Positions 7,022 through 12,059 of a stretch of 12,059 nt of DNA are shown here, piece after piece. Every line of letters begins with the position of its first letter. Position 1 is the first letter of the stretch. The notes below the pieces were generated by a model. That model was not told the origin of the DNA. It saw nothing but the letters and a program-made list of their open reading frames with translations, and did no database searches. The DNA comes from Omnitrophica WOR_2 bacterium GWA2_47_8 (lineage in GTDB: Bacteria > Omnitrophota > Gorgyraeia > Zapsychrales > GWA2-47-8), in the NCBI GenBank assembly GCA_001805375.1, contig MHFY01000039.1:1-12059 (forward strand). Direction: 5' to 3'. Both the position numbers and the translations under genes were made by a program.

Positions 7022-7696
7022 TTGGGACAAAAAGTCAGCCCACTTATTTTAAGGATCGGTTACATCAAGAATTGGCGCAGCCTCTGGTATGCCGATAAGC
7101 GCACATTTGCCAAGAATATCGTTGAGGATTATAAGATCCGCAATTATATCAAGAAGAAATTCACTCAAGCGGCTGTTTCCCGGGTTGATATTGAACGGGC
7201 GGACAAGGTTAAGATCATTATTTACACGGCCAGGCCAGGCGTTATTATCGGCCGGCGCGGCGCGGATATCGATAAGTTAAAAGAGGATTTATCAAAGTTT
7301 ACGTCTTCTGAAATTGCCATTGAACCAAGAGAAATTAAAAATCCTTCAACGGACGCGCAATTGGTGGCGCAGAATGTGGCCTTTCAGATGGAAAAGCGTG
7401 TGGCATTCCGTCGGGCCATGAAAAGATCGATAGATCAATCCATGTCTTCAGGGGTTAAAGGGATTAAGATCAATGTGGCCGGCCGCTTAAATGGCGCTGA
7501 AATGGCCCGCGATGAAAATTATTTAGTCGGAAAATTGCCGTTACATACCTTTCGCGCGGATATTGATTATGGTTTCGCCGAAGCGCAGACAACATACGGA
7601 ACATTAGGGGTTAAGGTTTGGATTTATAAAGGCGACATTATCAAGGAAAAGAATAAGCCTTTAGTTCAGCAGCAGCGACAACAACCGGCACAGTAA
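7022..7696 (+). CDS. rpsC: Small ribosomal subunit protein S3 (uS3), TTG start
   Basis: S3 forms part of the mRNA entry channel and contributes to the ribosomal helicase with S4 and S5. The product is 224 residues, within the usual range. It has GQKVSPLILRIGY (2-14), a type-2 KH domain with the GRRG loop (77-80) in PGVIIGRRGADIDKL (72-86), the RRAMKR segment (130-135) matching the E. coli entry-channel arginines and lysine, and GRLNGAEMAR plus PLHTFRADIDYGFAEA (154-163, 173-188). The short glutamine-rich tail is ordinary. The start is TTG at 7022. It is the only choice that gives the invariant GQKV N-terminus, and it has a GGGAG SD 6 bases upstream. It is the only non-ATG start among the 21 genes whose start is visible, and the gene is flanked on both sides by structured spacers. 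Confidence 0.97.
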   Translation: MGQKVSPLILRIGYIKNWRSLWYADKRTFAKNIVEDYKIRNYIKKKFTQAAVSRVDIERADKVKIIIYTARPGVIIGRRGADIDKLKEDLSKFTSSEIAIEPREIKNPSTDAQLVAQNVAFQMEKRVAFRRAMKRSIDQSMSSGVKGIKINVAGRLNGAEMARDENYLVGKLPLHTFRADIDYGFAEAQTTYGTLGVKVWIYKGDIIKEKNKPLVQQQRQQPAQ

Positions 7697-7736
7697 TCCT
7701 GATTTTTCCTTAAATATATTGAGAGGAAATCAGGAT
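7696..7736 (+). promoter_or_regulatory. Hairpin 1 of the rpsC-rplP spacer
   Basis: ATCCTGATTT (7696-7705) pairs perfectly with AAATCAGGAT (7727-7736). Past a TT bulge, CCT (7708-7710) pairs with AGG (7724-7726), leaving a 13-base loop. The first base belongs to the rpsC stop codon. No U-run follows. The 3' arm overlaps both an alternative helix (7724-7747) and hairpin 2. Confidence 0.5.
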
Positions 7737-7747
7737 CCCGATTTCCT
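7724..7747 (+). promoter_or_regulatory. Alternative helix competing with hairpins 1 and 2
   Basis: AGGAAATC (7724-7731) is perfectly complementary to GATTTCCT (7740-7747) across an 8-base loop. The left strand is also the 3' arm of hairpin 1, and the right strand is also the 5' arm of hairpin 2. Forming this helix therefore dismantles most of both. This is the layout of an antiterminator or antisequestor, though no terminator or covered SD is evident. Confidence 0.35.
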
Positions 7748-7772
7748 TAATTGATTTAAGAAACATCGGGAT
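7735..7772 (+). promoter_or_regulatory. Hairpin 2 of the rpsC-rplP spacer
   Basis: ATCCCGAT (7735-7742) pairs with ATCGGGAT (7765-7772). With a bulged C (7764), TT-AA pairs and one C-A mismatch in between, CTTAA (7746-7750) continues pairing with TTAAG (7756-7760) around a 5-base TTGAT loop. It begins two bases before hairpin 1 ends. Only TTT follows before A-rich DNA, so termination here would be weak at best. Confidence 0.45.
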
Positions 7773-7783
7773 TTAGAAAAGTA

Positions 7784-7798
7784 TCCGCCTAAGGCGGA
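7784..7798 (+). repeat. Short palindrome next to the rplP ribosome-binding site
   Basis: TCCGCCTAAGGCGGA is a perfect odd palindrome (7 paired bases around one A; in practice 6 bp with a TAA loop). Its right arm runs directly into the rplP SD GGAGAGG (7796-7802), sharing GGA. A hairpin here could partly mask the SD. The motif also resembles the TCCGCC/GGCGGA palindromes that are dispersed in some bacterial genomes. Only one exact copy is in this window. Confidence 0.45.
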
Positions 7799-7810
7799 GA
7801 GGTAAACGTT

Positions 7811-8230
7811 ATGGCGCTCATGCCAAGAAAAGTTAAGTACCGCAAATCACAAAGAGGCAAAAACAGAGGTTTGGCTATCAATGGCAGCCGTCTGCACTTT
7901 GGGGAATATGGTTTGAAATCCCTGCAGAACGGTTATGTCCTAAGTAATCATATCGAAGCGGCGCGCGTTATCGTGGCCAGAAAGACACACGGTTCCGGGA
8001 AGTTCTTTATCAATGTTTTTCCGCATAAATCCATCACCAAAAAACCGGCCGAAACCCGTCAGGGCAAGGGCAAGGGTGATTTGTTTGGTTGGGTCGTTGC
8101 CGTTAAACGAGGATTGATCTTATTTGAGATCAGCGGAATCCCGGAAGAGTTCGCGAAGCAGGTTTTACGTTTGGTTGCTTTTAAATTACCGATCCGTACT
8201 AAATTTGTTACACGTTTAGGAACACATTAA
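7811..8230 (+). CDS. rplP: Large ribosomal subunit protein L16 (uL16)
   Basis: L16 is a late-assembly 50S protein that contacts A-site tRNA near the peptidyl-transferase centre. The 139-residue product is of normal length (about 136-144). It has MPRKVKYRKSQRGKNRG (4-20), FGEYGLKSL (30-38), KPAETRQGKGKGD (78-90) and the C-terminal RLVAFKLPIRTKFV. R83 aligns with the arginine that is hydroxylated in E. coli L16 (R81). The ATG at 7811 is preferred because GAGG (7799-7802) lies 8 bases upstream. A second in-frame ATG at 7820 would give the MPRK start but is poorly spaced from that SD. The gene follows the longest spacer in the window (114 bases). Confidence 0.97.
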   Translation: MALMPRKVKYRKSQRGKNRGLAINGSRLHFGEYGLKSLQNGYVLSNHIEAARVIVARKTHGSGKFFINVFPHKSITKKPAETRQGKGKGDLFGWVVAVKRGLILFEISGIPEEFAKQVLRLVAFKLPIRTKFVTRLGTH

Positions 8231-8241
8231 GGAAAGATTTT

Positions 8242-8445
8242 ATGAAAGTTAAAGAATTGCAAGGCCTAAGTGCAGAGGAATTAAATCAAAAGGTTCAAGC
8301 TTTTAAAAAAGAACTTTTTGATCTAAATTATCAGCGTAAAATGGGCCGGGTCGAAAAACCGGCACGGTTTAGTTTGCTTAAAAAAGACATTGCCAGAATT
8401 TTGACGCTATTAAGAGAGAGAGAATCCAATGGATCAAAGAACTAA
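8242..8445 (+). CDS. rpmC: Large ribosomal subunit protein L29 (uL29)
   Basis: L29 is a small two-helix protein at the tunnel exit beside L23. The 67-residue product fits the family (about 60-70). It has MKVKELQGLSAEEL (1-14), the KELFDLNYQRKMGRVEKPAR stretch (23-42) with the turn between the helices, and KKDIARILTLLRERE (47-61). The SD AAGGAAA (8229-8235) shares its first bases with the rplP stop codon. The last 17 bases, coding for the final residues GSKN and part of N63, overlap the start of rpsQ. This dispensable tail probably exists because of the overlap. Confidence 0.96.
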   Translation: MKVKELQGLSAEELNQKVQAFKKELFDLNYQRKMGRVEKPARFSLLKKDIARILTLLRERESNGSKN

Positions 8446-8683
8446 TCGCCGCAAGTTTTTAACTGGAATGGTTATCAGCGACAAAATGAACAAGACACGC
8501 GTGGTCCAGGTGCGATTTACATCCATGCATGAGAAATACGATAAAACTATCCGCCGCGCGGTTAAATACAAGGCCCATGATGAAAAGAACGAGTCTAGGA
8601 CCGGCGATACGGTGCGCATTATGGAGACACGTCCGATTTCTAAAGAAAAGCGCTGGATGATCCAGGAAATTGTAAAAAAGTAA
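8429..8683 (+). CDS. rpsQ: Small ribosomal subunit protein S17 (uS17)
   Basis: S17 is a primary 16S rRNA-binding protein of the 30S body with an OB fold. The 84-residue product is of typical length. It has RRKFLTGMVISDKMNKTRVV (7-26), KYKAHDEKNESRTGDTVRIM (46-65) and ETRPISKEKRW (66-76), all family signatures. The ATG at 8429 lies within rpmC, giving a 17-base overlap. It is chosen because a later ATG would cut into the conserved RKxLxGxV start. An AGAGAGAGAG tract (8413-8422) within rpmC serves as a purine-rich SD. Coupled translation with L29 is very likely. Confidence 0.97.
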   Translation: MDQRTNRRKFLTGMVISDKMNKTRVVQVRFTSMHEKYDKTIRRAVKYKAHDEKNESRTGDTVRIMETRPISKEKRWMIQEIVKK

Positions 8684-8694
8684 GGATAAATTTA

Positions 8695-9063
8695 ATGCTC
8701 TATTTAAAATCGATATTGGATGTTGCAGATAATTCCGGAGCCAGAAAAGCTTCGCTGATCAGCGTTTTAAACTGTAAGGGGAAGCAGTGTGCCGGAGTCG
8801 GTGATATCGTACGCGTTAACATTAAGGAATCCGCGCCGGAAGCCGCTGTCAAGAAGGGCTCAATGGCCAAAGGGATCATTGTTAGGACAAGATCTCCGAT
8901 CCGCCGTCCGGATGGGACGTATGTCCGCTTTGACAGTAACGCTATTGTTATTATCGATGATGCGGGTAATCCGCGGGGGACAAGAATTTTCGGTCCGGTG
9001 GCGAGAGAGTTGCGCAATATGGAATATTTGAAAATCGTGTCCCTGGCACCAGAGGTGGTCTAA
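8695..9063 (+). CDS. rplN: Large ribosomal subunit protein L14 (uL14)
   Basis: L14 lies at the subunit interface, contacts 16S rRNA, and is the docking site of the silencing factor RsfS. The 122-residue product has the invariant bacterial length. It shows LDVADNSGARK (8-18), VGDIVRVNIKE (35-45), VKKGSMAKGIIVRTR (52-66), RRPDGTYVRFDSNA (70-83) and GNPRGTRIFGPVARELR (91-107), ending KIVSLAPEVV. The start MLYLKS replaces the usual MIQxQS/T, a mild deviation. The SD TAAGGA (8681-8686) includes the rpsQ stop codon. The TAA stop shares its last base with the rplX ATG. It is the first gene of the classical spc operon. Confidence 0.98.
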   Translation: MLYLKSILDVADNSGARKASLISVLNCKGKQCAGVGDIVRVNIKESAPEAAVKKGSMAKGIIVRTRSPIRRPDGTYVRFDSNAIVIIDDAGNPRGTRIFGPVARELRNMEYLKIVSLAPEVV

Positions 9064-9374
9064 TGTTGCGAATAAGAAAAGATGATAAAGTGATCGTCAT
9101 GACCGGAAAAGATAAGGGAAAGACCGGAAAAGTTTTGCATGTTTATCCCAAGAAAGAACGCGCTTTGGTTGAAGGATTAAATTTTATCAAGAAGGCCAAA
9201 CGGCGCACGCAGCAGGACCAGACCGGCGGCATTGTCGAGAAAGAAGCCTTGATCCATATATCGAATTTAATGTTGGTTGACAAAAAATCGAATAAGCCGA
9301 CACGGTTTTCGGTTAAGGTATTAAAAGATGGCACAAAGGAAAGGGCAGCTACACTAAGCGGGGAGACAATTTAA
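9063..9374 (+). CDS. rplX: Large ribosomal subunit protein L24 (uL24)
   Basis: L24 is one of two initiators of 50S assembly and sits at the tunnel exit. The 103-residue product is of normal length. A KOW motif spans about 5-32 (RKDDKVIVMTGKDKGKTGKV at 5-24). It is followed by VEGLNFIKKAKR (36-47) and TGGIVEKEALIHISNLMLVD (54-73), the usual signature of bacterial L24. The ATG overlaps the rplN stop by one base in TAATG, a classic termination-reinitiation junction. GAGGTGG (9052-9058) in the end of rplN is a strong SD 4 bases from the start. Confidence 0.97.
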   Translation: MLRIRKDDKVIVMTGKDKGKTGKVLHVYPKKERALVEGLNFIKKAKRRTQQDQTGGIVEKEALIHISNLMLVDKKSNKPTRFSVKVLKDGTKERAATLSGETI

Positions 9375-9375
9375 A

Positions 9376-9921
9376 ATGGAACAGGTCAGGCTTTTAAAAA
9401 AATATCGTGAGCAGGTCATCCCGGAGATGCAAAAGCAGTTTAAGATCAAAAATCCCATGGCCGTGCCGCAAATAACCAAGGTCGTCGTGAACATGGGCGT
9501 GGGAAAAGCGATTGATGATATCCGTATTATGGAAGTCGCGATGGAAGACTTGGCAACTATCACCGGTCAGAAATCTGCCATCCGCCGCGCCAAGCAGGCT
9601 ATTTCAAATTTCAAATTAAAGGCCGGCATGCCGGTTGGCTGTATGGTCACTTTGAGACGCGCCAGGATGTACGAATTTTTAGATCGTTTATTTAATGTGG
9701 CCTTGCCTAGAATCCGTGACTTTAACGGTGTTTCCAAAAAAGCTTTTGATAAAGAAGGCAATTATACGCTAGGAATATCCGATCAGGCCATTTTCCCGGA
9801 GATCGATACCGGTAAAATCCAGCGCGCGCAAGGAATGAATATCACCTTTGTTTTTGATCGCGGCCCGAAAGAGTATTCTTTTGAGGTCTTACGGCTTTTA
9901 GGAATGCCGTTTTCAAAATAA
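9376..9921 (+). CDS. rplE: Large ribosomal subunit protein L5 (uL5)
   Basis: L5 binds 5S rRNA with L18 in the central protuberance and touches P-site tRNA. The 181-residue product matches the family (about 178-187). Visible signatures are [20 protein letters not shown] (26-45), the [19 protein letters not shown] run (62-80), [11 protein letters not shown] (84-94), [20 protein letters not shown] (124-143) and the end LRLLGMPF. The start is one base after the rplX stop, with GGGGAG (9360-9365) as SD. In E. coli, S8 represses the spc operon by binding near the rplE start. No matching S8 site was recognised here, but a diverged one cannot be excluded by eye. Confidence 0.98.
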   Translation: MEQVRLLKKYREQVIPEMQKQFKIKNPMAVPQITKVVVNMGVGKAIDDIRIMEVAMEDLATITGQKSAIRRAKQAISNFKLKAGMPVGCMVTLRRARMYEFLDRLFNVALPRIRDFNGVSKKAFDKEGNYTLGISDQAIFPEIDTGKIQRAQGMNITFVFDRGPKEYSFEVLRLLGMPFSK

Positions 9922-9934
9922 AAGAAAGAGAATC

Positions 9935-10120
9935 ATGGTAAAAAAATCACTTATTTTTAAATGCAAACAGAAACCCAAGTTTTCCGCCAGAGGCTATAAT
10001 CGCTGCCAATTGTGCGGCCGGACCCGAGGATTTTTAAGACGTTTCGGGACATGCCGTATCTGCTTTAGAGAATTGGCCTGGAAGGGCGAAATTCCCGGGG
10101 TTAAGAAGGCAAGCTGGTAA
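9935..10120 (+). CDS. rpsN: Small ribosomal subunit protein S14, zinc-binding type Z (uS14)
   Basis: S14 is a 30S head protein required late in assembly. The 61-residue product is the short C+ form (type Z). Two CXXC pairs, C24/C27 and C40/C43, form the zinc site in the [26 protein letters not shown] region. The ending [11 protein letters not shown] is the family's invariant C-terminus. One extra cysteine (C10) precedes the motif. The longer zinc-free form found in E. coli would be about 100 residues. The call is therefore a complete type Z protein and not a truncated one. A purine-rich AAAGAAAGAG (9921-9930) serves as a modest SD. Confidence 0.98.
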   Translation: MVKKSLIFKCKQKPKFSARGYNRCQLCGRTRGFLRRFGTCRICFRELAWKGEIPGVKKASW

Positions 10121-10142
10121 TTAATCAAAAGAGGTTTAATTT

Positions 10143-10538
10143 ATGTCTTTAACTGATCCAATCAGCAATTTATTAACATCGATCCGTAATGCCGCGCAAA
10201 CAAAAAAAGAAACGGTGGATGTCCCCGCGTCTAAATTGACGGAAAAGATCTTATCTATTTTTAAAGATACCGGCTATATCGAGGACTTCCGGCTTTTGAA
10301 AGATAATGCACAGGGCACATTTAAGATCTACTTGAAATACGATAATAAAAGATCGACCATTATCGGTCTAAAACGCGTGTCTCGGCCGGGTTTGAGGATT
10401 TATGTCCGTCGCGACAGAATACCGCGTGTGCTCAATGGTTTGGGAACAGCTGTTATTTCTACCTCTAAAGGTGTTATCACGAACAAAGAAGCGTATAAAA
10501 TGAAGATCGGCGGCGAAGTTTTGTGTTATATTTGGTAA
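10143..10538 (+). CDS. rpsH: Small ribosomal subunit protein S8 (uS8)
   Basis: S8 is a primary binder of 16S rRNA helix 21 in the central domain. In E. coli it represses translation of the spc operon. The 131-residue product is of normal length. It has DPISNLLTSIRNA (5-17), KKETVDVPASKLTEKI (21-36), IIGLKRVSRPGLRIYV (73-88), and the signature VISTSKGVITNKEA (104-117) followed by GGEVLCYIW at the end. The SD AAAAGAGG (10127-10134) is 8 bases before the ATG. A 40-base A/T-rich spacer with no evident structure follows. Confidence 0.98.
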   Translation: MSLTDPISNLLTSIRNAAQTKKETVDVPASKLTEKILSIFKDTGYIEDFRLLKDNAQGTFKIYLKYDNKRSTIIGLKRVSRPGLRIYVRRDRIPRVLNGLGTAVISTSKGVITNKEAYKMKIGGEVLCYIW

Positions 10539-10578
10539 GTTTGGATATTGAAATAATTTTTTAAGGAGTTTTAAAGAT

Positions 10579-11118
10579 ATGTCACGCATGGGAAAAATCC
10601 CGGTACCGGTTCCAAAAGAAGTAAAGCTAGCCATCAGCGCAAGCTCTGTCCAAGTAGAAGGGCCTAAGGGCAAGCTTTCTTTAGCCATTCCGTATGGGAT
10701 TAAGGTCGAACAGAAGGACAATGTCCTCAATGTCCATCGCAATGCTGATACCAAACAGAACCGCGCCAACCACGGTTCGGTGCGTTCTATATTAGAGAAC
10801 ATGGTTGCCGGAGTAACGCAAGGTCATAAAAAGAGCTTAGAAATTCAGGGAGTTGGTTTCCGCGCACAATTAAACGGAGACACTTTGACATTAAATTTAG
10901 GCTTTAGCCATTCGGTAGAGTATAAAGTTCCCAAGACCGTTAAGGTTTCTGTTCCCAAGCCAACTGATATTATTATTGAAGGACCGGATAAGTGCGCTGT
11001 GGGACATGTGGCTTCAGAGATTCGTGCCTTTAAAAAGCCAGAACCTTATAAAGGAAAAGGGATCCGTTATTCAGGAGAAGCGGTCAGAAGAAAACAAGGG
11101 AAATCTGTCACAAAGTAA
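10579..11118 (+). CDS. rplF: Large ribosomal subunit protein L6 (uL6)
   Basis: L6 lies near the factor-binding site at the base of the stalk and contacts the sarcin-ricin loop. The 179-residue product is of standard length and has two similar L6 domains. The first begins MSRMGKIPVPVP (1-12), with VEGPKGKL (26-33). The linker region has HGSVRSILENMVAGVTQG (65-82) and EIQGVGFRAQ (88-97). The second ends with the hallmark FKKPEPYKGKGIRYSGE (151-167). The SD AAGGAG (10563-10568) is 10 bases before the ATG. An in-frame ATG three codons later (10588) would remove the conserved MSR start. rplR follows after 9 bases. Confidence 0.98.
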   Translation: MSRMGKIPVPVPKEVKLAISASSVQVEGPKGKLSLAIPYGIKVEQKDNVLNVHRNADTKQNRANHGSVRSILENMVAGVTQGHKKSLEIQGVGFRAQLNGDTLTLNLGFSHSVEYKVPKTVKVSVPKPTDIIIEGPDKCAVGHVASEIRAFKKPEPYKGKGIRYSGEAVRRKQGKSVTK

Positions 11119-11127
11119 GGGTTAAGA

Positions 11128-11490
11128 ATGTTAGATATCAAAGAATTACAAAGAACAGAGCGGCACAAAAGATTAAGACGGAATTTAATGGGGACAACCG
11201 ATCGTCCTCGATTGTGCGTTCATAGGAGCCATAAAAATTTTTCCGCTCAGCTGGTCGATGATCTGACCGGTAAAGTTTTATTGGGAAAATCGACATTATC
11301 AAAAGATGTCCGGGCTAAGGTCAAAAAAGGAAATGATATTGAGGCTGCCACTTTTTTGGGAACAGCCTTCGCGTCCCAAGCCGTCAGCAAGGGGATCAAA
11401 GAAGTAGCTTTTGACCGAGGTGGATATCCTTATCACGGGCGGGTTAAGGCCTTTGCCGAAGCCGCGCGTCAAGCAGGATTGGAGTTTTAA
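11128..11490 (+). CDS. rplR: Large ribosomal subunit protein L18 (uL18)
   Basis: L18 carries 5S rRNA into the central protuberance together with L5. The 120-residue product is of the usual bacterial length. It has the basic N-terminal RNA-binding stretch RTERHKRLRRNLMGTTDRPRL (9-29, read in two parts around LRRNL), VHRSHKNFSAQLVDD (31-45), and the C-terminal signature FDRGGYPYHGRVKAFAEAAR (95-114) ending AGLEF. The SD AAGGG (11117-11121) starts inside the rplF stop codon and is 6 bases from the ATG. The rpsE ATG follows 5 bases after the stop. Confidence 0.97.
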   Translation: MLDIKELQRTERHKRLRRNLMGTTDRPRLCVHRSHKNFSAQLVDDLTGKVLLGKSTLSKDVRAKVKKGNDIEAATFLGTAFASQAVSKGIKEVAFDRGGYPYHGRVKAFAEAARQAGLEF

Positions 11491-11495
11491 TATTT

Positions 11496-12059
11496 ATGAA
11501 AGAGCAACCGAAACGAGGCAAATTTAAGAAGGACGATGAAGCGTTAAAGCGAAAAGGTGCTGTTCCTCCTGCTACGCCCGGGACAGAGGAAGACGCAGAG
11601 GAGCAAGTTGTTGAGGTGGCTGGTCAAGTTGTCGTAAAAGAAAAAGTATTAGAATCTGAGTTTTTAGAGAAGATCATTACGATCAAGAGAGTCACCAAGG
11701 TCACCAAGGGCGGGAAAAAACTTTCTTTCAGCGCGTTAGCCGTCGTGGGGAATCAGCAGGGTATGGTGGGATACAGTTTGGGTAAAGGAAGCGAAGTTTC
11801 GATCGCTATCAAAAAGGCGCTTATCAAGGCAAAAAAGAACATGGTGACGGTCCCCATGAAAGGCTCAACGATCCCGCATGAAATTATCGGCGAATGCGGG
11901 GCGGCCAGTGTCATGTTAAAACCGGCCAGTGAAGGTACCGGTGTTATTGCTTCCGGTCCGATCCGCGCCATTTGCGACGGGGTTGGGATCCGGGATATTT
12001 TAACAAAATGCCATAAATCCAATAATCCGGTCAATGTTATCAAGGCTACGCTTGATGGC
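11496..12059 (+). CDS. rpsE: Small ribosomal subunit protein S5 (uS5), 3' end outside window, long N-terminal extension
   Basis: S5 helps form the mRNA entry channel and influences decoding accuracy. The reading frame stays open from ATG 11496 to the window edge (188 codons), so the C-terminus is missing. The S5 core starts near residue 53: FLEKIITIKRVTKVTKGGKK (56-75), FSALAVVGNQQGMVGYSLGK (78-97), then KNMVTVP (114-120), LKPASEGTGVIASG (141-154) and NNPVNVIKATLDG (176-188). About 45 residues precede the point where E. coli S5 would begin. They are highly charged with a VPPATPG stretch and look disordered. The ATG is supported by GGAG (11481-11484), 11 bases upstream, and by continuous reading with no internal start that has a better SD. 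A later start would still give a recognisable S5. Confidence 0.95.
   Translation, partial: MKEQPKRGKFKKDDEALKRKGAVPPATPGTEEDAEEQVVEVAGQVVVKEKVLESEFLEKIITIKRVTKVTKGGKKLSFSALAVVGNQQGMVGYSLGKGSEVSIAIKKALIKAKKNMVTVPMKGSTIPHEIIGECGAASVMLKPASEGTGVIASGPIRAICDGVGIRDILTKCHKSNNPVNVIKATLDG

Noticed and set aside
7751..7779. Promoter-like TTGATT, 17-base spacer, TAGAAA ahead of rplP.
   Set aside because: Each box matches the sigma-70 consensus at only 4 of 6 positions, and it lies across the bases that form hairpin 2. Such matches are frequent in A/T-rich spacers. No claim is made without transcription start data.
9340..9400. Search for an S8-binding regulatory helix around the rplX-rplE junction, as in the E. 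coli spc operon.
   Set aside because: No helix with the characteristic internal loop was recognisable by eye. Absence cannot be asserted without a covariance-model search.
9623..9634. Perfect 12-base palindrome CCGGCATGCCGG inside rplE.
   Set aside because: It encodes the conserved AGMPVG residues of L5. The symmetry is explained by codons and is isolated.
9935..10120. rpsN looked short, possibly a truncated S14.
   Set aside because: At 61 residues with two CXXC pairs and an intact GVKKASW end it is the normal zinc-binding type Z form.

Overview
The window is a bacterial translation-machinery superoperon, entirely on the + strand. It runs from the last 14 codons of rpsG (S7) through fusA and tuf, the complete S10 block (rpsJ-rplC-rplD-rplW-rplB-rpsS-rplV-rpsC-rplP-rpmC-rpsQ) and most of the spc block (rplN-rplX-rplE-rpsN-rpsH-rplF-rplR), and ends inside rpsE (S5). 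The str, S10 and spc operons, separate transcription units in Escherichia coli, lie end to end here in the ancestral order. No non-ribosomal gene, tRNA, mobile element or CRISPR array is visible. No gap between genes exceeds 114 bases.

Organism. The DNA is bacterial and of moderate GC. rpsN is the short zinc-binding (C+) S14. Several proteins differ modestly from the textbook consensus: EF-G has altered motifs, L3 has an internal insert and a C-terminal tail, and S5 has a long charged N-terminal extension. The divergence suggests an uncultured lineage. My best guess is Omnitrophota or another PVC-related candidate phylum, but this rests on general impression and is low confidence.

Layout. 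1-3405 is the str block: S7 tail, EF-G, EF-Tu. 3465-6950 holds S10, L3, L4, L23, L2, S19 and L22, mostly 1-28 bases apart. 6951-7810 is the least compact part: rpsC (S3) uses a TTG start and is flanked by two structured spacers of 71 and 114 bases. 7811-12059 is compact again: L16, L29, S17, L14, L24, L5, S14, S8, L6, L18 and S5. Translational coupling looks pervasive, with one overlap of 17 bases (rpmC/rpsQ), one of 1 base (rplN/rplX), several 1-2 base gaps, and Shine-Dalgarno (SD) sequences built into the preceding stop codon. All 21 visible stop codons are TAA.

How the genes work together. The products are large- and small-subunit ribosomal proteins plus the two GTPases that deliver aminoacyl-tRNA (EF-Tu) and drive translocation (EF-G), so one transcript would supply ribosome assembly and elongation together. 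No new protein system is present. The most interesting signals are in RNA: hairpins in the rplW-rplB, rplV-rpsC and rpsC-rplP spacers. Two of these spacers can fold in mutually exclusive ways and so look like candidate cis-regulatory switches. They were found by eye, without thermodynamic or comparative tests.
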